Assembly: GCF_000317285.1 (NCBI RefSeq)
Contig: NZ_AJLN01000085.1
Coordinates: 115,596-179,595, forward strand
Length of the DNA stretch: 64,000 nucleotides
DNA from: Chlorogloeopsis fritschii PCC 6912
GTDB lineage: Bacteria > Cyanobacteriota > Cyanobacteriia > Cyanobacteriales > Nostocaceae
Direction of reading: 5' to 3'
Shown here in pieces: positions 24,798-33,193 of this stretch. Every line of letters begins with the position of its first letter. Position 1 is the first letter of the stretch. The notes under the pieces are model-generated. The model made no database searches. It saw only the letters and a list, made by a program, of their open reading frames with translations, and was not told where the DNA came from. The position numbers were made by a program, and so were the translations under genes.

Positions 24798-24930
24798 ATC
24801 ATTAGCATTGTCGGTTAATCTAGAATCTTATCTGCTAAATCTTAAGAAAGTGTTAAATATTAAGAAACCTTAGCAAATTGATGAAATTAGCAGGATATTG
24901 TTAAAGTTTTATGACTCAAGCATGGACATC

Positions 24931-25965
24931 TCATAGAATGCGCCAAAGCTTAATTTTTTTGTCGTAGCTACCACTAGCAAGTACTTTGCCATCAGGGCTA
25001 AAAGCGATCGCACTCACCCAATCGGAATGCTCGTTGAGTGTATTTAATAATTTTCCTGTGGTTAAATCCCATAGCTTGATACCATCTCTACCAGCACTAG
25101 CTAGGGTATGTCCATCTGGGTTGATGGCAATAGCGTTCACCCAGTTGTTATGGGCTGTTAAGAAATGGAGTATCTCCCCTGTATTCACTTTCCAGATTTT
25201 AATGGTGTGATCGCGACTGGCAGTCACTAAAGTCTGACTATCTGGTGTCAAAGCGAGAGCAGTAACTGTATCAGTGTGAGCAACAAATTTACTGATTACT
25301 TTGCCAGAATTCAAATCCCACACTTTAATTACCCCTTGATTGTCACCGCTTACTAATATTTGACCATCAGGACTAATCGCCATTCCTGAGATGATATTAT
25401 CAAAGCGTACCAGAGTAGCTAAGGGACGCTGTTGTATAAAATCCCACAATTTTATTCCGTCTAAACCCGCGCTTGCTAGAACTTTTCCGTTGGGGGTAAT
25501 AGCTAGCGATAAGACATTACTACTATGTCCTAGCAAAGAACGGTTGAAATTATGAGTTTTAAGATTCCAAAGATTGATTGTGTTGTCATTACTACAGCTA
25601 GCTAGGGTTTTACCATCAGGAGAAATCGCTAAGGATTCCACAGTTGTTTTGTGGGCTTTACGAATAATTCCAATTCGCTTACCAGTTTTTGTGCTCCACA
25701 GGCGAATCACACCATCATTTTCTGCGCCACCGCTTACAAGAATTTGGCTATTGGGGCTAAAGGTGAGAGATTTAACTGTTCCAGAATGCCCTTTAAGAGT
25801 GTAAGCTAACTGATAATGGGCAAGATGTTTGGTTGTTAAGGGATTAGTTTTAACTTCAATCGCTGCATTGGTCGCAATTGGTATGGACACGCAAAGAGTG
25901 CTTGCTATGCTAATTACTAAGCCAATTGTGCTGTGATGGCAGAATTTATACTGACAATTATTCAT
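24931..25965 (-). CDS. Secreted WD40-repeat protein, seven blades
   Basis: 344 residues. The N-terminal 35 residues (IGLVISIASTLCVSIPIATNAA) look like a signal peptide. Seven WD40 units follow, each with an FSPDG/ISPDG-type turn and ending in IRLW, INLW, IKLW, IKVW, IKIW, IKLW and IKLW. They account for almost the whole mature protein and make one complete beta-propeller. It is probably a periplasmic binding scaffold; there is no kinase or caspase domain, unlike many cyanobacterial WD40 proteins. ATG start. Confidence 0.88.
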   Translation of the reverse strand: MNNCQYKFCHHSTIGLVISIASTLCVSIPIATNAAIEVKTNPLTTKHLAHYQLAYTLKGHSGTVKSLTFSPNSQILVSGGAENDGVIRLWSTKTGKRIGIIRKAHKTTVESLAISPDGKTLASCSNDNTINLWNLKTHNFNRSLLGHSSNVLSLAITPNGKVLASAGLDGIKLWDFIQQRPLATLVRFDNIISGMAISPDGQILVSGDNQGVIKVWDLNSGKVISKFVAHTDTVTALALTPDSQTLVTASRDHTIKIWKVNTGEILHFLTAHNNWVNAIAINPDGHTLASAGRDGIKLWDLTTGKLLNTLNEHSDWVSAIAFSPDGKVLASGSYDKKIKLWRIL

Positions 25966-26154
25966 AAATTTTAGGATTGGGGCGTTCGGGATGTGCGCAC
26001 GACGGAGTCACCATCCCCGCATAAAGTGCGATCATCTAATACATATCTTTCGGTTGTTTGGCACGAAAAAATTCACCTACAACTTACAGATGCAGGTATT
26101 TGACGATGTATTTATAGTTCCCCAATTCCTAATCTAAAATTTCAAATCTAATAT

Positions 26155-26544
26155 TTACTGGGGTGGTTTTTTCTTAGTAATAGTCAGCATTGGTAAAGTC
26201 GGAGTGGAAGAGCGGGAGGGCAAGTAATGTTGCACTACAGGCTCCTCTGGAATAGGGCGGCGCTGTTGGCTACGCCATACCTTAAATAAGAGCGTTACCC
26301 CTGCTGTTCCCAAGCCAAAAGCGAACAATGACCAGCTATCGTCGAATCCACCAATGATCGCATCTACTACGCCCATCGTAATCAAGACACTAATTAGCGG
26401 TTCTTTCCGGTAGGCTGATTTTAAAACACGAGGCAATACAGCATTCATCACAGCTTGGTTTATTTTAAGTTCACCTGATTGTTTAAATTTACCGAGATTC
26501 TTTACATCCGCAATTGGCACTCTATTTAGAAGAGCCTCTATCAT
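26155..26544 (-). CDS. Conserved hypothetical protein, about 129 residues
   Basis: I choose the ATG at 26544 (MIEALLNRVPIADVKNLGKF). A longer frame starts at a TTG at 26607, just below a repeat, with an unconvincing N-terminus. The product has a basic middle (PRVLKSAYRKEPLISVLITMGVVDAIIGG) and one or two weak hydrophobic stretches (about residues 51-85). A Pro/Thr-rich tail ends it. I do not recognise the family. Neighbours are hli and the WD40 gene, and no operon is evident. Confidence 0.6.
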   Translation of the reverse strand: MIEALLNRVPIADVKNLGKFKQSGELKINQAVMNAVLPRVLKSAYRKEPLISVLITMGVVDAIIGGFDDSWSLFAFGLGTAGVTLLFKVWRSQQRRPIPEEPVVQHYLPSRSSTPTLPMLTITKKKPPQ

Positions 26545-26611
26545 ATTATAGTTTTCTTGCCTAAACGATAACATTAATACAGCTTTCCAAATCCGCTGTA
26601 CAATCAATTTT

Positions 26612-26744
26612 GTAGAGTGGGCACTTCCTTGCTTTTCTCAAACCCTTATTTTTAGGTTGTAGACAGTACTCCGAAGTTCTAAGCCTCCTTGTGGAAGAGC
26701 AATGCTTACGGAGGAAACCTCCGCACAGACTTCTCTCCACCTTA
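26612..26744. repeat. Family-A hairpin repeat, copy 3, split by an insertion
   Basis: The left part GTAGAGTGGGCACTTCC...AGACAGT (26612-26667) and right part CCACCTTA (26737-26744) are separated by foreign sequence, compared with the intact copies at 26814 and 26949. Confidence 0.7.
26668..26736. mobile_element. About 70-bp element nested in a family-A repeat
   Basis: Bounded by comparison with two uninterrupted tandem copies. It contains the hairpin GGAGGAAACCTCC and outer GAAGT/ACTTC arms. There is no coding capacity. Confidence 0.6.
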
Positions 26745-26813
26745 CAGATAGTTGGCGATCGCTATAGTTAGACTTGTATTAATTGCTAATCCTAATTTGT
26801 ATCAGAATTTTTT

Positions 26814-26879
26814 GTAGGGTGGGCACTTCCTTGCTTTCCTCAAATCCTTATTTTGAGGTTGTGGACAGTGCCCACCTTA
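26814..26879. repeat. Family-A hairpin repeat, copy 4
   Basis: GTAGGGTGGGCACTTCC...GGACAGTGCCCACCTTA; identical in its first 60 bases to the next copy 135 bases away. Confidence 0.8.
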
Positions 26880-26948
26880 AGGATAGTTAGCGATCGCTAT
26901 AGTTAGACTTGTATTAATTGCTAATCCTAATTTGTATCAGAATTTTTT

Positions 26949-27014
26949 GTAGGGTGGGCACTTCCTTGCTTTCCTCAAATCCTTATTTTGAGGTTGTGGA
27001 CAGTGCCCACCTTA
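26949..27014. repeat. Family-A hairpin repeat, copy 5
   Basis: Same sequence as the copy at 26814; part of the 135-bp tandem array just below the hli stop codon. Confidence 0.8.
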
Positions 27015-27061
27015 AGGATAGTTAGCGATCGCTAAAACTAGACTTGTACTAATTGCTTATC

Positions 27062-27235
27062 CTATTTCAGACCAAGCCACGATAAAACCCCTTGGTCAGT
27101 GACATATTCAATCACTACCATAATAATAAAGCCGATCATCGCAGCTCTACCATTTAAACGCTCGGCATATTCATTAAATCCAAATTTTGGTTCTTCTAGC
27201 TTTGGAGTTACGCTTGGCTGTGGTTGTGTCATCAT
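27062..27235 (-). CDS. hli: High-light-inducible protein (one-helix chlorophyll-binding)
   Basis: About 57 residues from the ATG at 27235 (MMTQPQPSVTP); an upstream TTG at 27253 is less likely. The core FGFNEYAERLNGRAAMIGFIIMVVIEYVT carries the ExxNxRxAM chlorophyll-binding signature of Hlip/SCP proteins with one membrane helix. These thylakoid proteins bind chlorophyll and quench energy under high light, and associate with photosystem II assembly intermediates. It is monocistronic, divergent from ald. Its 3' flank is the triplicated repeat array. Confidence 0.92.
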   Translation of the reverse strand: MMTQPQPSVTPKLEEPKFGFNEYAERLNGRAAMIGFIIMVVIEYVTDQGVLSWLGLK

Positions 27236-27630
27236 TTCAAAAACCTCTATCAAGAAGTGAAAACTAATCAGCGCTTTGCTGGCAATATATTTTGAACTGT
27301 GCAGCCCAATTGCCGCTTTTACAATTATTTACTATTCTTAATATATTTTAGAGAGACTCTGGAAATCGTCAAGGGTAATTGTTGGAAGTATATTTGGGCA
27401 ATGTCAGGGCTAGCCAATACCTAATTTGAAAAACGCAATATATAGTTGTACCGAAAGATAGAAGGCATGAGGTAGAGGGCAAAAAAGCGGCTGGACAGTT
27501 ATGCTGAAGTTACTAATTGCTAATTATTTGTAGAACTGGATATCGGGTAATTTTCGTAGTCTCTGATTCAAAATCACAAAGATGAGACTGACAAACTAAA
27601 GCTAAACAAATATTATTTTAGAGGCTGTAA
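27236..27630. other. Divergent hli/ald intergenic stretch
   Basis: 395 bases that must hold both promoters. No repeat or gene is seen. I looked for an HLR1-type element by eye and could not claim one. Confidence 0.45.
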
Positions 27631-28719
27631 ATGGAAATAGGTGTTCCCAAAGAAACTAAGGATCAAGAGTTTCGAGTTGGGTTAAGTCCTTCTAGCGCTA
27701 GAGTCTTAAAAGAAAATGGTCATGCCATTTTTGTAGAAACTCAAGCGGGTGTAGGTGCTGGATTTACAGATGATGATTACAGAAGTGTTGGCGCAGAAAT
27801 TGTCCAGACTTCGGAAGCAGCTTGGAATCGAGATTTAGTCATCAAAGTTAAAGAACCACAGGCTATAGAGTATAAATTCTTGCAAAAAGGACAAATACTT
27901 TTTACATATTTGCACTTAGCTGCCGACCGAAAATTGACAGAACACTTGATTGATTGTGGCGTCTGCGCGATCGCCTACGAAACAGTTGAACAAGACGGAG
28001 CTAACAAATTACCCCTGCTGACACCAATGAGCATTGTTGCTGGGAGATTGGCAGTGCAATTTGGAGCAAGGTTTTTAGAACGTCAACAAGGTGGTAGAGG
28101 TGTTCTTTTAGGGGGTGTTCCTGGAGTCAGCCCTGGTAAAGTGGTAATTTTAGGCGGAGGAGTAGTTGGAACAGAAGCTGCGAAAATCGCTGTTGGAATG
28201 GGAGCGAGTGTTCAGATTTTAGATGTGAATATAGAACGTTTGGGTTATTTGGAAACTTTATTTGGTTCGAGAGTGGAACTGCTTTATAGCAACTCTGCCA
28301 ATATTGAAGCAACCGTTGCCCAAGCAGATTTACTGATTGGTGCGGTTTTATTGCCAGGACGTAGAGCACCGATCCTCGTCAATCGCAATTTGGTAAAACA
28401 AATGCGTTCTGGTTCAGTCATTGTTGATGTGGCAGTAGATCAAGGTGGTTGTGTGGAAACCTTACATGCTACATCTCATACTCAACCAGTCTACATCGAA
28501 GAGGGTGTTGTACATTATGGTGTTCCCAATATGCCAGGGGCAGTTCCTTGGACAGCAACTCAAGCTCTTAACAACAGTACTTTACCATACGTGTTGCAAT
28601 TAGCAAATCAGGGTTTGGAAGCATTAAAAAATAACCCAGCTTTGGCTAAGGGGGTGAACGTGCAGAATCATCGCTTAGTACATCCTGCTGTAGCTGAGGT
28701 ATTTCCGGATTTGGTTTAG
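27631..28719 (+). CDS. ald: Alanine dehydrogenase
   Basis: 362 residues; NAD-dependent reversible deamination of L-alanine to pyruvate and ammonia. N-terminal [20 protein letters not shown] is diagnostic. K74 (KVKEPQ) and H95 (YLHLA) correspond to the catalytic Lys and His of the family. Rossmann loop [21 protein letters not shown] and catalytic Asp context [10 protein letters not shown] are present. In heterocystous cyanobacteria alanine dehydrogenase links fixed nitrogen to carbon metabolism. It is convergent with the signalling island, separated by a family-B hairpin. Confidence 0.95.
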   Translation: MEIGVPKETKDQEFRVGLSPSSARVLKENGHAIFVETQAGVGAGFTDDDYRSVGAEIVQTSEAAWNRDLVIKVKEPQAIEYKFLQKGQILFTYLHLAADRKLTEHLIDCGVCAIAYETVEQDGANKLPLLTPMSIVAGRLAVQFGARFLERQQGGRGVLLGGVPGVSPGKVVILGGGVVGTEAAKIAVGMGASVQILDVNIERLGYLETLFGSRVELLYSNSANIEATVAQADLLIGAVLLPGRRAPILVNRNLVKQMRSGSVIVDVAVDQGGCVETLHATSHTQPVYIEEGVVHYGVPNMPGAVPWTATQALNNSTLPYVLQLANQGLEALKNNPALAKGVNVQNHRLVHPAVAEVFPDLV

Positions 28720-28729
28720 CGGATAGTTC

Positions 28730-28797
28730 GTAGGGGCGGGTTTTGCTGATTATCTTTGACTCAAAACAGATAATTTATCTTTTAAACCCGCCCGTAC
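28730..28797. repeat. Family-B hairpin repeat, copy 3
   Basis: GTAGGGGCGGGTTTTG...TTAAACCCGCCCGTAC, 68 bases, between the convergent ald and kinase genes. It could serve as a bidirectional terminator. Confidence 0.8.
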
Positions 28798-28852
28798 AGT
28801 GGTTAATTGCCATTAGCTATTAACTATTACCACTATCCACTAACTAATTTTC

Positions 28853-31012
28853 TCAGACAATACAATTGCCTTGCACCAGTTTTGCCACAGAACTAATCAA
28901 ATTGGTTGGTTCAACTGGCTTGGATATATAGATTTGGCAGCCTAATTCTAGGATTTGGCGAGAACTTTGCGGCTTGGGATCGGTGAAGAGTGCAATAGCT
29001 GGTATTTGTCTTTCTTTTTGTGGTTGCAAATTTCTTAGTTTCTGGAGCAGGGTGTAGTCGTCTTTTTCTAACAGGCAGATGTCACCGATTAGGATATCTG
29101 GTTGTGATTTGTCCATAGCTGAAAGTGCGAAACTAACCGAAGCGGCAGCTGTTACTTTTGCTCCAGATTCTTGCAATAAGTTGCAGATATGCTCTCGCGT
29201 ATCAGTATCATCATCTACTAGTAGTACCTGCAAACCATCAAGAGGTGAATCAGAAGAACAGAGAGATTTTGCCTGGTGAGGAGATGAGCTAGGATTTTTT
29301 GAGCGATCGCCCCATTCCTTCTCCTCCCTATTTTCCCCCGTCTTTTGTTGTATACCTGTTTCTGATAAAGGCAGTTTGACAGTAAAAGTAGCTCCCTGCC
29401 CTACTCCTGGGCTATCAGCATGAACGCTTCCACCATGCATTTCTACTAAATAACGCACGATCGCCAAGCCCAGCCCTAATCCACCGTGGTTTCTCGTTAT
29501 ACTACCATCTGCTTGACGAAAGCGATCAAAAACATGGGGAAGAAAATCTGGGCTAATACCAATACCTGTATCTTTTACAGTAATTTGAGCATAATTGGGG
29601 ATTGGGGAGCTAGCCCGTGACAATCGCACCTCTATTCTGCCGCCACTAGGTGTAAACTTAATGGCATTGTTAAGCAAATTCCATACCACTTGTTGCAAGC
29701 GGTTGGAATCTCCTGAGACGATTAAAGAATGGGGGGGAAAGGGAAGACGCTCTGATGGAGAGAATGTTTGTGTCTGGGCATCTTTTTGTTCTTCTATCTC
29801 CGTTTCTTCTACTTGGCTGGTTTCAATGAAGCACTCAAGTTGAATATTTTTCGCTTCTGCTTCTAAATGTGCGCCGTTGGCGACTGTTGAAATAATAGTT
29901 TCCAGATTTACTGGACAGATATTTAGATTTAACTTGCCTCGCATAATTCGCGAGACATCTAAAATATCTTCTATTAGTTGTGCTTGTAAAGTTGCATTAC
30001 GCTCGATTGTTTCTATGGCACGGGCGATCGCTTTTTCATCCAATTTTCGCTGACGCAGTAGTCTTGCCCAACCAAGTATGGAAGTTAGGGGTGTGCGGAG
30101 TTCGTGGGAGAGGGTTGCTAAAAATTCATCTTTGAGGCGATTTGCTGTTTCTGCTTCTTGTCGTGCTGTTTGTTCGCGGATCAGTTTGATGTGATCTTCT
30201 TCAGCTTTTTTGCGATCAGTAGAATCTTCTACTGTACCGACAAATCCGATGACGCTACCTTCTTCTGAAAGCATTGGGGATGAAGATAGGTAAACCCAAC
30301 GCTCATTTGCTTCCGGGGTGAGGATGCGAAATTCGCCTTTATATTCTCGACCCTCTGTAGCAGCAGTATACCAGTCGGAAACAATCTGTTCTTTGTCCTC
30401 GGCATGAATTCTTTGTGTCCAAGCCTCGTCAAAGTTTTCCTGGGTTGTCAAACCAAAAATAGCTTGGTAGCAGGGATTAACATAAGTGCATTTACCTAAT
30501 TTATCTGCAAGGAAAATACCAACAGGTGAGCAAGCGCTCAAAGAGCGAAACATCTCTTCGCGTTTTCTAAGTTCAGCATTCATTGCCGATAGTTGTAAGG
30601 CTTGGCGCTTCACCTCGGCAGTTTTCTGAAATAAATCAATAAATGCTGCCACCTTAGATTTTAAAATTTCTGGCTCAATTGGTTTGAATAAGTAATCTAC
30701 TGCACCAAGAGAGTACCCTTTATACACCATATTATCACTGGTGTTGAAAGCCGTGACGAAAATAATTGGTGTGTAACGCGATCGCTCTCGTTGTCGAATC
30801 AGCGCTGCTGTCTCGAACCCGTCCATATCTGGCATCTGCACATCAAGCAGTATCACGGCAAAATCCTGATTGAGCAAATGTCGTAAGGCTTCTGCACCTG
30901 AAGTAGCCCTTACTAAATTTTGACCGAGGCTATCTAAAATTGCCTCCAGGGCTAGCAAGTTTTCTGGATGATCGTCTACCAACAGAACATTGACTTTCGG
31001 TTCAAATGACAT
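28853..31012 (-). CDS. Hybrid histidine kinase REC-PAS-HisKA-HATPase-REC
   Basis: 719 residues, no membrane segment. REC1 (about 8-125; VLLVDDHPENLLALEAIL, phospho-Asp in VILLDVQMPDMDGFE) is followed by a PAS/PAC domain (about 155-285), HisKA with [18 protein letters not shown] (His about residue 303) and HATPase (about 415-550, with GLGLGLAIVRYLV). A second, less canonical REC (about 597-710; VLLVDDDTDTREH, ILIGDICLLEKDD) ends it. In REC2 the Asp context is GDICLLEKDD rather than LD-MP, so it may signal differently. It is last in the minus-strand series kinase-kinase-cheR-cheB-kinase, 173 bases after cheB. Confidence 0.92.
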   Translation of the reverse strand: MSFEPKVNVLLVDDHPENLLALEAILDSLGQNLVRATSGAEALRHLLNQDFAVILLDVQMPDMDGFETAALIRQRERSRYTPIIFVTAFNTSDNMVYKGYSLGAVDYLFKPIEPEILKSKVAAFIDLFQKTAEVKRQALQLSAMNAELRKREEMFRSLSACSPVGIFLADKLGKCTYVNPCYQAIFGLTTQENFDEAWTQRIHAEDKEQIVSDWYTAATEGREYKGEFRILTPEANERWVYLSSSPMLSEEGSVIGFVGTVEDSTDRKKAEEDHIKLIREQTARQEAETANRLKDEFLATLSHELRTPLTSILGWARLLRQRKLDEKAIARAIETIERNATLQAQLIEDILDVSRIMRGKLNLNICPVNLETIISTVANGAHLEAEAKNIQLECFIETSQVEETEIEEQKDAQTQTFSPSERLPFPPHSLIVSGDSNRLQQVVWNLLNNAIKFTPSGGRIEVRLSRASSPIPNYAQITVKDTGIGISPDFLPHVFDRFRQADGSITRNHGGLGLGLAIVRYLVEMHGGSVHADSPGVGQGATFTVKLPLSETGIQQKTGENREEKEWGDRSKNPSSSPHQAKSLCSSDSPLDGLQVLLVDDDTDTREHICNLLQESGAKVTAAASVSFALSAMDKSQPDILIGDICLLEKDDYTLLQKLRNLQPQKERQIPAIALFTDPKPQSSRQILELGCQIYISKPVEPTNLISSVAKLVQGNCIV

Positions 31013-31185
31013 TTCGACTGTACGCTTTTAGAAATAGACCAAACGGTTTTGGTGTCTTTGTTATTGACTTTGACGTTTTAGCTGGCTCTGTTCACACTAT
31101 CTTAAGTTATAGATTTATTTTTCTACTAATATCAATAGTTTATAGGTTATCAGAATACAAATATTAAGGTAAAAAAGTTTGCAAT

Positions 31186-31770
31186 TCAAAGATTGCAAAT
31201 ATTTACTAAGAACAATGCGATATACTCTAATGGTAAAATTTTGTCTACAACTCCAGCGGTGATAGCAGCCGCGGGCATAACTGGACAAAAGGCTGTGGAT
31301 GGTTCCTCTGCTATGGTCAAACCACCCCGTGCTTTGATTTTTGCCAATCCTTGCACACCATCTTGATTGGCTCCTGTCAATAGAACGCCAATAACTTTCT
31401 CGGCATAGGCATCAGCCGCTGTTTCAAAAAGTACGTCAATTGATGGTCGTGCGTAAGTGACGGGAGCATCGGTAGAGAGAGTAAAATAAGCATAGCTTAC
31501 GGTTTTATCTTTATTTTCTATCAGCAAATGATAATCAGCTGGTGCTAAATATACCGAACCGGGTAAAATTTCTTCTTTATCTTCCGCCTCTTTGACACTT
31601 AAATTGGTGTAATTCTGCAATAAAGCTCTTAGCCTGCAATCAGAATCTTTATGACGATGTTGAACAACAGCTATAGGTACTGGGAAGTTTTCAGGCAAGT
31701 CTGATAATATCACTTGCAGAGCGTTCAATCCACCAAATGAAGTACCGATCGCAATCAGTTTAAACGTCAT
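31186..31770 (-). CDS. cheB: CheB-type methylesterase domain without receiver
   Basis: 194 residues comprising only the CheB esterase domain. The catalytic triad is visible as S11 (GTSFGG), H38 (VVQHRH) and D137 (LLTGANQDGVQG). Classical CheB has an N-terminal receiver that gates the esterase; none is present, so activity may be constitutive or controlled by partner kinases. CheB removes methyl groups from receptor glutamates and deamidates glutamines. CheR is directly upstream. No chemoreceptor gene is in the window. Confidence 0.9.
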   Translation of the reverse strand: MTFKLIAIGTSFGGLNALQVILSDLPENFPVPIAVVQHRHKDSDCRLRALLQNYTNLSVKEAEDKEEILPGSVYLAPADYHLLIENKDKTVSYAYFTLSTDAPVTYARPSIDVLFETAADAYAEKVIGVLLTGANQDGVQGLAKIKARGGLTIAEEPSTAFCPVMPAAAITAGVVDKILPLEYIALFLVNICNL

Positions 31771-31801
31771 AATCTTGTTACTGGTTAGTAGTTAGTAGGG
31801 G

Positions 31802-31918
31802 AGGCAGCGCGCCCTTGGAGGTTAAGAGGAGCTAACAAAAACGTCTCCGGCTCCACGCCACATGCTTTATGCCGGGAAACCCGTCCACCGCAGTGGCTCC
31901 TCCGTTGTAGCGACTGCC
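31802..31918. mobile_element. About 117-bp GC-rich element nested in a family-B repeat
   Basis: AGGCAGCGCGCCCTTGG...GCAGTGGCTCC...GCGACTGCC lies between the two halves of a family-B repeat in the cheR-cheB gap. It is clearly GC-richer than its surroundings, is non-coding, and contains GGCTCC/GGAG arms. It resembles dispersed repeats of Nostoc genomes. Confidence 0.6.
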
Positions 31919-31983
31919 GTGCGAGTTTTCTTGATTAACTTTGGGTTAGAACCGACAATTTATCTTTTAAACCCGCCCGTACT
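31919..31983. repeat. Family-B hairpin repeat, copy 4, with split left end
   Basis: The body GCGAGTTTTCTTGATTAACTTTGGG...TTTAAACCCGCCCGTAC matches family B. The missing left end GTAGGGG lies at 31796-31801, pushed away by an insertion. It lies between cheR and cheB. Confidence 0.7.
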
Positions 31984-32034
31984 GAATTGTTAATTGTTCA
32001 TTGCCATTAACCATTAGCTATTAGCCACTAACCC

Positions 32035-32892
32035 CTAGCCCATTTTGCGGTAAAGCTTTTCACTACCTACTATCTGCTCATAGTCTTTTTCGTGAGGTGT
32101 AAACTTAATTGATTCTTGACGCCCTAAGCCTAAAACTCCTAATCTAACTAAACTATCGTATAAAAGTGTATGAACTCGACTTTGTAATGCTTTATTAAAA
32201 TATATTAAAACATTTCGACAAAAAATCACATTAAATTCATTAAAAGAATTATCAGTTGCCAAATTGTGCAATGAAAAAACAATATTTTCTTTGAGTTCTG
32301 ATGAAAAAATAGCGTTACCATACGCAGCAGTATAATATTCTGAAAAAGATGTTTTTCCTCCTGCTTTTATATAATTAGCGGTATATTCTTGCATTAATTT
32401 TAGAGAAAAAATTCCAGATTTTGCTTTACGTAATACAGTATCGTTAATATCTGTAGCGTATAACCGCGAACGGTGATAAAGACCTTCTTCTTTGAGCAAA
32501 ATCGCCATAGAATAAACTTCTTCACCAGTAGAGCAACCAGCGTGCCAAATGCGAATAAAAGGATAAGTTCTCAGTATTGGTACAACTTTTTGTCTAAAGG
32601 TGAGAAAAAAATCAGGGTCTCTAAACATCGTTGTAACATTAACTGAAAGATTGAACAAAAATCTTTCCAGGTATTCGCGATCGTGAAGGATTTTTTCTTG
32701 TAAACCGGATATGGTAGTTAAGCCTTCGTTATGAATCATATTCCAGATCCGGCGTTTCAGTGAAGCTAAGGCATAATTTCTAAAATCAAATCCGTGATAA
32801 CGGTATACACCTTCTAAGAGCAATTGAATTTCTATATCTTCGAGTTGTTCTCTCTCCATAATATTTCTTAAATCCACAAGAAGATGCCTCAT
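32035..32892 (-). CDS. cheR: CheR-type protein-glutamate methyltransferase
   Basis: 285 residues. An N-terminal helical domain (RYHGFDFRNYALASLKRRIW) precedes the SAM-dependent methyltransferase domain. That domain carries SVNVTTMFRDPDFF, IWHAGCSTGEEVYSMAILL (SAM motif I), YATDIN and NVIFCRNVLIYF. It would methylate glutamate side chains with SAM. ATG at 32892; an ATG at codon 12 (MEREQLEDIEIQ) is an alternative start. It lies 301 bases after the CHASE3 kinase and 264 bases before cheB. With no receptor nearby, the substrate could be a partner kinase. Confidence 0.92.
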   Translation of the reverse strand: MRHLLVDLRNIMEREQLEDIEIQLLLEGVYRYHGFDFRNYALASLKRRIWNMIHNEGLTTISGLQEKILHDREYLERFLFNLSVNVTTMFRDPDFFLTFRQKVVPILRTYPFIRIWHAGCSTGEEVYSMAILLKEEGLYHRSRLYATDINDTVLRKAKSGIFSLKLMQEYTANYIKAGGKTSFSEYYTAAYGNAIFSSELKENIVFSLHNLATDNSFNEFNVIFCRNVLIYFNKALQSRVHTLLYDSLVRLGVLGLGRQESIKFTPHEKDYEQIVGSEKLYRKMG

Positions 32893-33193
32893 TTTTTGGT
32901 TGTAAATCTGTTGAAAAAATTAATCACTATATAGAGGCTTTACCTCTTGCTCACTAAATTTGAAGTATCACAATTAAATGGCGATATTACCATCCTCCTT
33001 GACTTTGCAGCCTATTACATTCCCTCTTGATTGAAGGAAACTTAAAATCTCCTTTCCAAATAGAGGGATATTTAAGTACAAGTATTTAGAGAAACTGTGT
33101 TGGCTATTATTTTTTATAGAATGAAAGTGTTAAATCCTGCATCCATCTACAAATCAGAAATCATCACTAATACCTCTACCTGAGGTTTTAACC
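32893..33193. other. Kinase-cheR intergenic stretch, nothing recognised
   Basis: 301 bases with ordinary AT-rich sequence. No repeat family member is visible. It may carry a cheR promoter. Confidence 0.4.

Larger units (their letters stand above)
26608..27061. repeat. Triplicated about 135-bp repeat array downstream of hli
   Basis: Three copies of one unit. Each contains a family-A hairpin, then a GATAGTTAGCGATCGCTA-like link, then TAGACTTGTATTAATTGC. HIP1 octamers at 26755, 26890 and 27025 are exactly 135 bases apart. The leftmost copy is interrupted by about 70 bp. The array sits between the hli stop and the hypothetical gene's start. Confidence 0.8.
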
